Assembly (NCBI RefSeq): GCF_000494755.1
Contig: NC_022657.1
Span: forward strand, 1,065,501-1,129,500
Reading direction: 5' to 3'
DNA from: Amorphoplanes friuliensis DSM 7358
GTDB taxonomy: Bacteria; Actinomycetota; Actinomycetes; Mycobacteriales; Micromonosporaceae
Length of the DNA: 64,000 nt
The notes beneath the pieces are model-generated. The model was not told the origin of the DNA and searched no databases. It saw only the letters and a list, made by a program, of their open reading frames with translations. Both the position numbers and the translations under genes were made by a program. This document shows, piece after piece, positions 27,619 through 35,713 of this stretch. Every line of letters starts with the position of its first letter. The first letter of the stretch is position 1.

Positions 27619-29253
27619 ATGCTCGGGAATCGCCCATGGAAGATGGCGGTCGGCGCGACCGCCATCGCCTTGTTGGCCGCCGGCTGCTCTGGAGGCGGGT
27701 CGGAGGACACCGACGCCGCTTCCAACACCGTCGTGATTGGTATCGGAGAGCCGCAGCACCTCATTCCGTCGAACGCGACTGAGTCGAGCGGCGCGCAGGT
27801 CCTCTCCTCGCTGTTCTACCCGCTCGTCGACTTCGACGCGCAGAGCAAGCCGGTCGAGGTCGGCGCCGAGTCGGTCACCTCGGACGACAACAAGGTCTGG
27901 ACGATCAAGCTGAAGTCGGGCTTCACGTTCAGCAACGGCGAGCCCGTCATCGCCGACAACTTCATCGACGCCTGGAACTACGGCGCGTACGGGCCCAACG
28001 CCCAGGGCGCTTCGTACTTCTACGAGCGCATCGAGGGCTACGCCGACCTCCAGTCGGTCGACCCCGACGGTGAGGAAGGCCCGAAGAAGGCCCCCGAGCC
28101 CAAGGCCAAGACGCTGACCGGCCTCAAGAAGGTCGACGACACCACCTTCACGGTGACCCTGTCGGCGCCCTTCGCCGGCTGGGAGTCCGTCATGGGCTAC
28201 ACCGCGTTCTACCCGCTGCCGAAGGCCGCCTTCTCCGCCCCCGGCGTCATCGCCGACGGCTTCGAGGACGCGATCATCGGTAACGGCCCCTTCAAGATGA
28301 AGGGCACCTGGGAGCACGACTCGCAGATCGTCGTCGAGAAGGTTGCCGACTTCAAGGGCACCGTCCCGAAGATCGACGGCGTCACCTGGAAGATCTACCA
28401 GGACCAGAAGGCGGAGTACGCGGACCTCACCGCGGAGAACGTCGACGTCCAGACGACCATCCCGATCGAGAGCCTGGCCGCCGCGCCCGGCGACCTGGGT
28501 GACCGTTTCCAGAAGAGCCCGAGCTCCTCGTTCGCGTTCGTCGGCTTCCCGACGTTCCAGAAGGAGTTCGCCAAGAAGGAGGTCCGTCAGGCCCTCTCCA
28601 TGGCGGTCAACCGCCAGGAGATGACCGACCAGATCTTCCTCGGCTCGCAGACGCCGGCCACGTCCTTCGTGTCCCCGGTGGTTGCCGGTTACCGCGACAA
28701 CACCTGTGGTGACAACTGCAAGTACGACCCCGCGAAGGCCAAGGCGCTCTACGACGCCAACGGTGGCCCGAAGAAGATCCAGGTCACGTACAACGCCGAC
28801 GGTGGCCACAAGGCCTGGGTCGACGCCATGTGCAACCAGATCAAGGCGTCGCTCGGCATCGAGTGCACGGGTGTCGGCGAGCCCAAGTTCGCTGACCTCC
28901 TCACCAAGGTCGAGAAGAAGGAGCCGGTCGGCCTCATCCGCCTCGGCTGGCTGATGGACTACCCGCTGATGGAGAACTACCTGGGCCCGCTGTACGGCAC
29001 CGGTGGCTCCTCCAACTACTACGGCTACTCCAACCCGGCGTTCGACAGCCTGGTGAAGGAGGGCTCGGCGGCCAAGACGACCGACGAGGCCATCGCCAAG
29101 TGGCAGCAGGCCGAGGACATCCTCGCGCAGGACATGCCGGTCATCCCGCTGCGGTTCGGCCAGAACGTCTTCGGCCACTCGCAGAAGGTGAAGAACGTGG
29201 AGGTGGACCTGTTCTCGAAGGTCGACCTGTACAAGATCGAAGTCAACAGCTGA
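27619..29253 (+). CDS. Oligopeptide/dipeptide ABC transporter substrate-binding lipoprotein
   Basis: This 544-residue family 5 solute-binding protein is secreted by a lipoprotein signal with lipobox LLAAGCSGG (Cys near residue 22). Family features are NTVVIGIGEPQHLIPSNATE at the N-terminus and LKSGFTFSNGEPVIADNFIDAW, the usual signature segment. Two cysteine pairs (DNTCGDNC and later MCNQ...IECTG) may form disulfides. It captures peptides or similar ligands outside the membrane and hands them to the two permeases encoded downstream. The ATG at 27619 has GAAGGAG 8 nt upstream. Confidence 0.93.
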   Translation: MLGNRPWKMAVGATAIALLAAGCSGGGSEDTDAASNTVVIGIGEPQHLIPSNATESSGAQVLSSLFYPLVDFDAQSKPVEVGAESVTSDDNKVWTIKLKSGFTFSNGEPVIADNFIDAWNYGAYGPNAQGASYFYERIEGYADLQSVDPDGEEGPKKAPEPKAKTLTGLKKVDDTTFTVTLSAPFAGWESVMGYTAFYPLPKAAFSAPGVIADGFEDAIIGNGPFKMKGTWEHDSQIVVEKVADFKGTVPKIDGVTWKIYQDQKAEYADLTAENVDVQTTIPIESLAAAPGDLGDRFQKSPSSSFAFVGFPTFQKEFAKKEVRQALSMAVNRQEMTDQIFLGSQTPATSFVSPVVAGYRDNTCGDNCKYDPAKAKALYDANGGPKKIQVTYNADGGHKAWVDAMCNQIKASLGIECTGVGEPKFADLLTKVEKKEPVGLIRLGWLMDYPLMENYLGPLYGTGGSSNYYGYSNPAFDSLVKEGSAAKTTDEAIAKWQQAEDILAQDMPVIPLRFGQNVFGHSQKVKNVEVDLFSKVDLYKIEVNS

Positions 29254-29274
29254 TCTCAGGCCGTTAGTGCAGTA

Positions 29275-29309
29275 GTGGCGCCACGGATTCTGTGAAACCG
29301 TGGCGCCAC
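29275..29309 (+). terminator. Intercistronic hairpin between binding protein and permease genes
   Basis: A perfect 12-bp stem (GTGGCGCCACGG / CCGTGGCGCCAC) with an 11-nt loop lies 22 bp after the stop. No T tract follows. Such hairpins often stabilise the upstream mRNA or partly attenuate read-through, giving more binding protein than permease. Confidence 0.7.
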
Positions 29310-29386
29310 CGCTGTATCCCCCTACTTACAGCCGCCGCGCCCACGACGCCCGGCGGCGCATCTTCCGCGGAAGAGGCTAAATCCGT

Positions 29387-30313
29387 ATGTTCCGCTATAT
29401 CGTGCGGCGCCTACTACAGATGGTCCTGACGTTCTTCGGGGCCACCTTCATCGTGTATGCGCTGATGTTCGCCAACCAGGACGACCCCCTCCAGGCGTTG
29501 GCGGGCGAACGACCCCTCACCCAGAACGTTCGTCAGGCTCTGACCGAGCGCTACCACCTCGACGAGCCCTTCATCATGCAGTACTGGTACTACATGAAGG
29601 GCCTGCTCACCGGGGACTTCGGCACCTCGCTCACAGGCCGCAAGATCGCGGACATGATGGCCCAGGCCTGGCCGGTCACCATCCGGCTCGCCCTCATCGC
29701 CATCGTGATCGCGGCGACCGTCGCCGTTGTCGCCGGTGTCGTCTCCGGCATCCGTCGCGGCAGCCTGTTCGACAACGTGACCCTCGTGATCACGCTGATC
29801 ATCCTCTCCCTGCCGATCGTGGTGCTCGCACCACTCGCGCAGCTGATCTTCGGCATCAAGCTGGGCTGGTTCCCGCCCACCGCCGGCGCCCATCCGAGTT
29901 TCTGGGCACTTCTGTTGCCCGCTCTGGTCCTGGGCAGCCTGGTGATCGCGACCGAGCTGCGCGTCACGCGCTCGTCCGTCGCCGAGAACCTGCGCTCCGA
30001 CTACGTTCGCACCGCACGCGCCAAGGGTCTGTCCCGCCAGCGGGTGATCGGTGTCCACGTGCTGCGGAACTCACTCATCCCGGTGGTGACGCTGATCGGC
30101 GTCGACATCGGCGGTCTCATGTCCGGGGCCATCGTCACCGAAGGCGTGTTCAACATCCCCGGCGTCGGGTTCAACCTCTTCCGCGGCATCCGTACCGAGG
30201 ACGGGCCACTGGTGGTCGGTTTTGTCAGTGTCCTAGTCATCGTCTTCCTGGTCGTGAACCTTCTGGTCGACCTGCTGTACGCCGCCCTCGACCCGAGGAT
30301 TCGTTATGAGTGA
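29387..30313 (+). CDS. Peptide ABC transporter permease (DppB/OppB type)
   Basis: This 308-residue protein has six membrane helices and the N-terminal MFRYIVRRLLQMVLTFFGATF signature of DppB-like permeases. The cytoplasmic EAA loop (YVRTARAKGLSRQRVIGVHVL, in part) contacts the ATPases. It starts after the hairpin behind the binding-protein gene and its stop overlaps the next permease gene by 8 bp, so both are translated from one message. Confidence 0.95.
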   Translation: MFRYIVRRLLQMVLTFFGATFIVYALMFANQDDPLQALAGERPLTQNVRQALTERYHLDEPFIMQYWYYMKGLLTGDFGTSLTGRKIADMMAQAWPVTIRLALIAIVIAATVAVVAGVVSGIRRGSLFDNVTLVITLIILSLPIVVLAPLAQLIFGIKLGWFPPTAGAHPSFWALLLPALVLGSLVIATELRVTRSSVAENLRSDYVRTARAKGLSRQRVIGVHVLRNSLIPVVTLIGVDIGGLMSGAIVTEGVFNIPGVGFNLFRGIRTEDGPLVVGFVSVLVIVFLVVNLLVDLLYAALDPRIRYE

Positions 30314-31247
30314 TCTCGAAGCAGTAGCCGCCGCGGCCGGCCCCTCCGGCACCCCTCCGACGGAGCCCCGGCACGTCGACAAGCGCGACAAGCCCCGCAG
30401 CCTCGCCGGCGACGCCTGGATCGACCTGCGCCGCAACAAGATCTTCTGGTTCGCGTCCATCCTGGTGGTCATCGTCCTGCTGATGGCGATCTTCCCCTCG
30501 CTGTTCACCTCGGCCAACCCGCGCGACTGCGCGCTCAGCCGGCAGCACGCGGGCCCGAGCGGCTCGGCCTTCTTCGGGTACGACTTCCAGGGCTGTGACG
30601 TCTACGCCAAGACGATCTACGGCGCCCGCGCCTCGATCGAGGTCGGCGTGCTCGCCACGCTGCTGTCCGGCATCATCGGCCTGCTCTTCGGCCTCGGCGC
30701 CGGTTACTTCGGCAGCTGGGTCGACGCGATCCTGTCGCGCTTCATCGACATCGTGCTCGGCATCCCGTTCCTGCTCGCCGCGATCGTGCTGGCCAAGCGC
30801 CTGTCGTCGAACCCGGAGAGCAACGGCATCGTGGCGGTGACCATCACCCTGGGTGTGCTCGGGTGGACCACAGCGGCCCGCATCATGCGGTCCTCGGTGA
30901 TCGCCTCGAAAAACCAGGACTACGTGGCGGCGGCGCGCATGCTCGGTGCCGGCCCGGCCCGGTTGATGATGCGGCACATCCTGCCGAACTCCATCGCGTC
31001 CTTCATCGTGGTGCTGACGATCCTGCTGGGAACGAACATCGCGAGCGAAGCGACACTGTCCTTCCTCGGCATCGGCCTCAAGGGAGACGCGATCTCCTGG
31101 GGCATCGCGATCTCCGAAGCCGGTTCCTACGTGCGGACCGCTCCGGAACCGCTGATCTGGCCGTCCATCTTCCTGGCGGCCACGGTGCTGGCCTTCATCA
31201 TGCTGGGCGACGCGGTCCGCGACGCCTTCGACCCGAAGCTGCGGTGA
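30306..31247 (+). CDS. Peptide ABC transporter permease (DppC/OppC type)
   Basis: This 313-residue second permease has an N-terminal cytoplasmic tail, DLRRNKIFWFASILVVIVLL as the first helix, and the EAA loop DYVAAARMLGAGPARLMMRHILPNS. DppC-type proteins pair with DppB to form the channel. It starts inside the end of the upstream permease gene and the ATPase gene follows 7 bp later. Confidence 0.95.
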   Translation: MSDLEAVAAAAGPSGTPPTEPRHVDKRDKPRSLAGDAWIDLRRNKIFWFASILVVIVLLMAIFPSLFTSANPRDCALSRQHAGPSGSAFFGYDFQGCDVYAKTIYGARASIEVGVLATLLSGIIGLLFGLGAGYFGSWVDAILSRFIDIVLGIPFLLAAIVLAKRLSSNPESNGIVAVTITLGVLGWTTAARIMRSSVIASKNQDYVAAARMLGAGPARLMMRHILPNSIASFIVVLTILLGTNIASEATLSFLGIGLKGDAISWGIAISEAGSYVRTAPEPLIWPSIFLAATVLAFIMLGDAVRDAFDPKLR

Positions 31248-31254
31248 TCCCGAG

Positions 31255-32286
31255 ATGACCGATATCAAGGCGGAGATCGACGTCCTACCCGGACTCGACC
31301 CGCGTGCCCCGCTCCTCGAGGTGACCGACCTCCACGTGGAGTTCCGCACCCAGTACGGCATCTCCCGGGCTGTCAACGGCGCGAACTTCCTGCTGTCACC
31401 CGGCGAGACCCTTGCCATCCTCGGCGAGTCCGGCTGCGGCAAGTCCGTGACCGCGCAGGCGATCATGGGCATCCTCGACAGCCCGCCCGGGTTCATCACC
31501 AAGGGCGAGGTCAAGTATCGCGGCCTCGACCTGCTGAAACTCCCGGAGAGCCAGCGCCGCAAGGTCCGCGCCAACCAGATCGCGATGATCTTCCAGGACG
31601 CCCTGTCGGCGCTGAACCCGGTCTTCACGGTCGGCTACCAGCTCGCCGAGCTGTTCCGGGTGCACCGCGGCATGTCCCGCGCGGACGCCAAGCGCCGCTC
31701 GATCGAGCTCCTCGACCAGGTCAAGATCCCGGCCGCGAAGGCCCGCATCGGCGACTACCCGCACCAGTTCTCCGGCGGCATGCGCCAGCGCGTCATGATC
31801 GCGATGGCGCTGGCCCTGGACCCCGAGGTGCTCATCGCCGACGAGCCCACCACGGCCCTCGACGTGACCGTCCAGGCGCAGATCATGGGCCTGCTCGCCG
31901 AACTCCAGCAGCAGCGCAACATGGGCCTCATCCTGATCACGCACGACATGGGCGTGGTCGCCGACGTCGCGGACCGCATCTCGGTCATGTACGCCGGCAA
32001 GGTCGTCGAGGAGGCGCCGGTCTACGACATCTACGCGCGACCGGCTCACCCGTACGCGAAGGCCCTGCTCGAGTCGATCCCCCGCCTCGACATGAAGGGC
32101 CAGGAACTCAACGTCATCAAGGGCCTCCCGCCCGCGCTGACCGCGATCCCGAAGGGCTGCGCCTTCAACCCGCGTTGTGCCTACGCCCAGGACGTGTGCC
32201 GGCAGGACCCGGCCCCGCCGCCGTACATCGTCGCGCCGGGCCGCACGGCCCGCTGCCACTTCTGGAGGGAGGTAGTCGGCGAATGA
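31255..32286 (+). CDS. Peptide ABC transporter ATP-binding protein (DppD/OppD type)
   Basis: This 343-residue ATPase has Walker A GESGCGKS (about 58-65), signature [15 protein letters not shown], and Walker [13 protein letters not shown]. The C-terminal OppD/F extension has a cysteine cluster ([15 protein letters not shown]...CHFW) that binds an Fe-S cluster in some homologues. It partners with the next gene to power the importer. Its TGA overlaps the next ATG. Confidence 0.96.
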   Translation: MTDIKAEIDVLPGLDPRAPLLEVTDLHVEFRTQYGISRAVNGANFLLSPGETLAILGESGCGKSVTAQAIMGILDSPPGFITKGEVKYRGLDLLKLPESQRRKVRANQIAMIFQDALSALNPVFTVGYQLAELFRVHRGMSRADAKRRSIELLDQVKIPAAKARIGDYPHQFSGGMRQRVMIAMALALDPEVLIADEPTTALDVTVQAQIMGLLAELQQQRNMGLILITHDMGVVADVADRISVMYAGKVVEEAPVYDIYARPAHPYAKALLESIPRLDMKGQELNVIKGLPPALTAIPKGCAFNPRCAYAQDVCRQDPAPPPYIVAPGRTARCHFWREVVGE

Positions 32287-33299
32287 GCGACCGCGATGAC
32301 GTCGTCCTCGAAACCAAGGGCCTCGTCAAACACTTCCCGATCACCCAGGGCATCGTCTTCAAGTCCAAGGTCGGCGCCGTCCGCGCCGTCGACGGCGTGG
32401 ACCTCCAACTCCGCCGCGGCGAAACCCTCGGCGTCGTCGGTGAGTCCGGCTGCGGCAAGTCCACCCTGGCCAAGCTGCTCGTCGGCCTGGAAAAGCCCAC
32501 CGAAGGCGCCATCAACGTCCGCGGCGAAGACATGGTCAAGCTCCGCGGCGGCAACCTCCGCCGGGCCCGCCGCAACATCCAGATGGTGCTCCAGGACCCG
32601 TACACGTCGCTGAACCCGCGCATGACGGTCGGCGACATCATCGGCGAGCCCTTCGAGATCCACCCCGAGGTCACCCCCCGCAAGGGCCGGGCCAGCGCGG
32701 TCCAGGACCTCCTCGACACGGTCGGCCTCAACCCCGACCACGTCAACCGCTACCCGCACCAGTTCTCCGGCGGTCAGCGCCAGCGCATCGGCATCGCCCG
32801 AGCCCTGGCCCTGAAGCCGGAAATCATCGTCTGCGACGAGCCGGTCTCAGCCCTCGACGTGTCCATCCAGGCCCAGGTCATCAACCTGCTGGAAGGCCTC
32901 CAGAAGGACTTCGGCCTGTCGTACATCTTCATCGCCCACGACCTGTCCGTCGTCCGCCACATCTCGAACCGCGTCGCGGTCATGTACCTCGGCAAAATCG
33001 TCGAGATCGGCAACGACCAGCAGATCTACGAACAGCCGACCCACCCGTACACCCAGGCCCTCCTGTCGGCCGTCCCGGTCCCCGACCCCCGCCTCCGCGG
33101 CCAACGGGACCAGATCGTCCTGGAAGGCGACGTCCCGTCGCCCGCCAACCCGCCGTCCGGCTGCCGCTTCCGCACCCGCTGCTGGAAAGCCCAGTCGGTC
33201 TGCGCCGAGCAGGAACCCCTGCTCCAGATCCGCGACCGCTCCCCCCACCCCAGCGCGTGCCACTTCGCCGAACCCCGAGACGTGGTTCACGCAGTCTGA
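32283..33299 (+). CDS. Peptide ABC transporter ATP-binding protein (DppF/OppF type)
   Basis: This 338-residue second ATPase has Walker [10 protein letters not shown], signature [15 protein letters not shown], and Walker [13 protein letters not shown]. The C-terminal extension has the cysteine pattern [15 protein letters not shown]...CHF. The ATG at 32283 lies within the ATGA overlap with the previous gene. It is the last gene of the five-gene importer operon. Confidence 0.96.
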   Translation: MSDRDDVVLETKGLVKHFPITQGIVFKSKVGAVRAVDGVDLQLRRGETLGVVGESGCGKSTLAKLLVGLEKPTEGAINVRGEDMVKLRGGNLRRARRNIQMVLQDPYTSLNPRMTVGDIIGEPFEIHPEVTPRKGRASAVQDLLDTVGLNPDHVNRYPHQFSGGQRQRIGIARALALKPEIIVCDEPVSALDVSIQAQVINLLEGLQKDFGLSYIFIAHDLSVVRHISNRVAVMYLGKIVEIGNDQQIYEQPTHPYTQALLSAVPVPDPRLRGQRDQIVLEGDVPSPANPPSGCRFRTRCWKAQSVCAEQEPLLQIRDRSPHPSACHFAEPRDVVHAV

Positions 33300-33314
33300 G
33301 GTTGTTGTATTTCG

Positions 33315-33350
33315 AAGAAGGGGCCTGCCATCCGGTGGGCCCCTTCTTTT
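33315..33350 (+). terminator. Rho-independent terminator of the peptide importer operon
   Basis: An 11-bp stem (AAGAAGGGGCC at 33315-33325 with GGCCCCTTCTT at 33338-33348) is followed by T residues, 15 bp after the last stop of the operon. Confidence 0.88.
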
Positions 33351-33367
33351 GCGTCTCCGAAGATCAA

Positions 33368-33495
33368 GAGCTTCTTTGCCACGGTGGGTGCATGGTGCTG
33401 GCCGTCGCTCCCGCGGACACCGGGCACGACCAGCCAGTCGCTGGCGCTCCTGAACGGCCGCCCGCACCCTGCCAGGTCCGTGCTCTTCCACCCCA
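33368..33495 (-). repeat. Dispersed repeat family 3, copy in opposite orientation to 34990-35115
   Basis: Read on the minus strand this segment matches 34990-35115 over about 120 bp, sharing GGACCTGGCAGGGTGCGGG, then CCGCGGGAGCGACGG and CAGCACCATGCAC. The two copies therefore form a long inverted repeat bracketing the VOC gene and the palindrome cluster. Confidence 0.78.
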
Positions 33496-33867
33496 CCAGC
33501 CCAGCCGGCCTATCCAGCCCGACCTATCCGGCTCGGCCAGCCGGGGCGGCTCGGCTAGACCCGTTCGCCCAGCCCGCCTAACGCGGTCAGCGCGCCCAGC
33601 CCGGTCAGCGCGGCCCAGCGCGGCCCAGCGCGGCCCAGCGCGGCCCAGCGCGCCCAGCGCGGTCAGCGCGCCCAGCGCGGTCAGCGCGCCCAGCGCGGTC
33701 AGCCTGGCCAGCGAGCCCGGTGCCTAGCCCGCGTAGCCCGCCCGGTCAGCGAGCCCGGTGCCCAGTCTGGCCAGCCCGTCCGGCCCAACTACGCCCTGCC
33801 CGGCCAAGCCAGCTCGGACATGGCGGGCGGGCCGGCGGCTGGTTGCTGAGTGGCTGGGCGGATGTTG
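33496..33867. repeat. Gene-free low-complexity tandem-repeat tract
   Basis: A 10-bp unit (CGGCCCAGCG) repeats four times at 33611-33650. An 18-bp unit (CCCAGCGCGGTCAGCGCG) follows three times at 33653-33706, with looser CAGC/CCGG-rich repeats on both sides. All open frames here encode only Ala/Pro/Ser/Arg low complexity and do not look like genes. Confidence 0.85.
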
Positions 33868-34260
33868 TCAGGCGGGGCCCAGGAGGTCCCACTTGTTGCC
33901 GGCTATGTCGGTGAAGACGACCACTTTGCCGTAGGGCTCGGAGCGGGGCTCCTCGTTGAAGTGCACGCCGGCGTCGGTCATGCGCTTGAACTGGGCGTCG
34001 AAGTCGTCGACGTTGAGGAAGAAGCCCACGCGGCCGCCGAGTTGGTTGCCTATGGCGGCGCGTTGGGTGTCGGAGTCAGCTTCGGCGAGGAGGAGGCCGG
34101 TCACGGCGCCCGGGGGACGGACCACGACCCAGCGTTTCGGACGGCCGTCGGTGGTCTTGGCAGGGGAGTCCTCGATCAGGTCGAAGCCGAGCGCACCGAC
34201 GAAAAAGTCGATCGCCGAGTCATAGTTCTCGACCACCACGGTGGCCAGCCCAAGTCGCAT
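33868..34260 (-). CDS. VOC-family (glyoxalase/bleomycin-resistance-like) protein
   Basis: This 130-residue small VOC-fold protein has paired beta-alpha-beta-beta-beta modules. The first is RLGLATVVVENYDSAIDFFVGALGF and the second is GVHFNEEPRSEPYGKVVVFTDIAGNKWDLLGP. The late glutamate/aspartate metal-ligand position is present as FTDIAGNKWDL. Members range from lyases to drug-binding proteins and no substrate can be given. The gene stands alone between repeat blocks. Confidence 0.9.
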   Translation of the reverse strand: MRLGLATVVVENYDSAIDFFVGALGFDLIEDSPAKTTDGRPKRWVVVRPPGAVTGLLLAEADSDTQRAAIGNQLGGRVGFFLNVDDFDAQFKRMTDAGVHFNEEPRSEPYGKVVVFTDIAGNKWDLLGPA

Positions 34261-34474
34261 TCCGTCAGCCTAGGCCCGGTGCCACCCCACCCGCCGTCCC
34301 GCTTGCCCAACATCAAGGAAGCCGGCCCTTCGCTCGCGCGGGAGGGCCCTACTTCGTTGAAGTTGGGCACTACGAACTTGGCACGGTTGGGGATTCGCTC
34401 ATGGCGCGGCGCCGAGCAAATAGATGACCTGTCTGCGCGGGAAGCCCGCTGCAGCTCCGTCATGTGGCCGACAT

Positions 34475-34510
34475 GGGCGTGGGCGTGGGCGTGGGCGTGG
34501 GCGTGGGCGT
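34475..34510. repeat. Hexanucleotide microsatellite (GGGCGT)6
   Basis: Six perfect GGGCGT units in a row inside the 34-35 kb repeat cluster. It is not in a gene. Confidence 0.92.
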
Positions 34511-34568
34511 GGACCGGGAGCCGGGCGCGGGGTATGCCGCGTGCCCGTGTGCTCCGTGCTTGCGCGCG

Positions 34569-34626
34569 CAACTTCAACGAAGTTGGGCCTTTGCTCGTGT
34601 GGGAGGGCCCTACTTCGTTGAAGTTG
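34569..34626. repeat. 58-bp palindrome, family 2 copy 2
   Basis: The arms start CAACTTCAACGAAGT and end ACTTCGTTGAAGTTG, around GGGCC/GGCCC and a short loop. Each arm is itself a small palindrome (CAACTTC/GAAGTTG). Confidence 0.9.
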
Positions 34627-34739
34627 GGGCACAACAAGCCTGGCAGGGCGGGGGATTCGCTCATGGCGCGGCGCCGAGCAAATGGATGACCTGTTCAAGC
34701 GGGAAAACCGGTGCAGATCCGTCCGCGTGCCTGCGTGCA

Positions 34740-34797
34740 CAACTTCAAGGAAGTTGGGCCTTCGGCCGCGCGGGAAGGCCCAACGTCCTTGAAGTTG
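34740..34797. repeat. 58-bp palindrome, family 2 copy 3
   Basis: The arms start CAACTTCAAGGAAGTTGGGC and are mirrored by GCCCAACGTCCTTGAAGTTG. It has the same length and layout as copies 2 and 4, with compensating changes (AAGGA/TCCTT) that keep the stem paired. Confidence 0.9.
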
Positions 34798-34938
34798 GGC
34801 GGGCACGGACCGGCGGGCTGGGGGAACTAGTTGATGAGCGTCAAGCGATGGGAATCCTCGTGGGAGCGGGTTCGATTCCGCGTCAGCGGGGCGCCTGCCC
34901 GGTGTCCGTCCGAGCCCGGCGCAACCCGCCCTCCTGCA

Positions 34939-34996
34939 CAACTTCAAGGAAGTCGGGCCTTCGGTCGCACGGGAAGGCCCTACTTCGTTGAAGTTG
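34939..34996. repeat. 58-bp palindrome, family 2 copy 4
   Basis: The arms start CAACTTCAAGGAAGTCGGGC and end TACTTCGTTGAAGTTG, with GGCCTT/AAGGCC inside. The left arm resembles copy 3 and the right arm copy 2, suggesting recombination or gene conversion between copies. Confidence 0.88.
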
Positions 34997-35115
34997 GGGG
35001 AAGCACGGACCTGGCAGGGTGCGGGGATCCGTTCATGAGCGCCAAGCGAATGGATCCCCGGGCCCGTTGTCCGCGGGAGCGACGGTCAGCACCATGCACG
35101 GACCGTGGCAAGGAG
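34990..35115 (+). repeat. Dispersed repeat family 3, second long copy
   Basis: This matches the reverse complement of 33368-33495. It includes CCGCGGGAGCGACGGTCAGC followed by ACCATGCAC, the part also found near 10042. A further fragment (GAGGGAGCGACGGTCAGGGC) lies at 35162-35181. Confidence 0.78.
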
Positions 35116-35194
35116 GCCCCTTGACCTTGGTTTTCCTCGAAGGCCGTGGGAAACCACGCTCGAGGGAGCGACGGTCAGGGCCGGGAAGCCGGCT

Positions 35195-35485
35195 TCAGAG
35201 CGGTCCGCGGCCGGCGCGGAGCAGCAGCAACGCCACCTGCGTGCCGTCGGGGCCCAGGGCTTCGCGGAAGCGTTCGACGATTTCGCGTTCGCGGCTCAGG
35301 ACGAGGCGGGTGCCGCCGGAGGCCATGCGGGTGCGGCCGACCTGCTGGCTGAGGCGGGAGCGTTCCAGCCACAGGTCGATGAGGGACTGGTCGATCTCGT
35401 CGATGCGTTCGCGGATCGCGGTGATCTCTTCGGCGGCCGGGGCGGCGTCGGTGCCGGTGGGCTGGGCTTTTACGTCTGCGCTCAT
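35195..35485 (-). CDS. Chorismate mutase (AroQ class)
   Basis: Chorismate mutase converts chorismate to prephenate on the way to phenylalanine and tyrosine. The 96-residue all-helical protein has the AroQ pattern: EEITAIRERIDEIDQSLIDLWLERSRLSQQVG in the first helix (cited in part) and SREREIVERFREALG in the last, with the conserved Arg and Lys/Arg of the active site. A GAGGAGCAC precedes the ATG. A comparable gene lies between guaB3 and guaA in Streptomyces, so this copy has moved relative to that order. Confidence 0.88.
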   Translation of the reverse strand: MSADVKAQPTGTDAAPAAEEITAIRERIDEIDQSLIDLWLERSRLSQQVGRTRMASGGTRLVLSREREIVERFREALGPDGTQVALLLLRAGRGPL

Positions 35486-35532
35486 GGTGTGCTCCTCGGG
35501 TGCTGACGCCTCGGTCGGGCCGGCCCGGGCAG

Positions 35533-35568
35533 CATCAAGCCCCGGGCTCGGGAGCCCGGGGCTTGATG
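35533..35568. terminator. Long hairpin between 5'-nucleotidase and chorismate mutase genes
   Basis: CATCAAGCCCCGGGCTC and GAGCCCGGGGCTTGATG form a perfect stem of about 16 bp with a minimal loop. It lies downstream of the minus-strand 5'-nucleotidase gene and upstream of chorismate mutase. No T tract adjoins it, so it may end one transcript or insulate the next. Confidence 0.6.
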
Positions 35569-35713
35569 TAGGTCTGTCGTTCAGACGCGTCCTACGGTCG
35601 CCGGACTTCCGGTTCCGTAGTAAAAAAATCGCGTCGGCTGGATCACGATGCGAGTATGCCCCCGGGCCGGGCGGCTTCGCAAGGAAACCGCCCGAACCGT
35701 GGGATTGTGCTGC

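Larger units (their letters stand above)
34261..35194. repeat. Gene-free repeat cluster with four palindromes and a hexanucleotide tract
   Basis: I see no gene in these 934 bases. The region holds palindrome copies at about 34312-34367 (degenerate), 34569-34626, 34740-34797 and 34939-34996. At least three are followed by a related tail: GGGGATTCGCTCATGGCGCG twice (about 34389 and 34650) and GGGGATCCGTTCATGAGCGC once (about 35022). A (GGGCGT)6 microsatellite lies at 34475-34510. Overall this is a partly decayed array of units about 170-250 bp long. Confidence 0.85.

Noticed and set aside
33601..33720. CRISPR-like array
   Set aside because: The units are adjacent 10-bp and 18-bp tandem repeats without unique spacers, and there are no cas genes.
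33720..34689. Plus-strand frames over the VOC gene and palindromes
   Set aside because: They are antisense to the VOC gene or run through repeats such as GGGCGT, giving Gly-Val/Ala-Trp repeats without domain content.
35570..35713. Possible RNA gene near 35.6 kb
   Set aside because: There is an A/T run and a GGGCGG/CCGCCC hairpin, but no cloverleaf or other known RNA structure. They are more likely part of the 3' end of the 5'-nucleotidase transcript.
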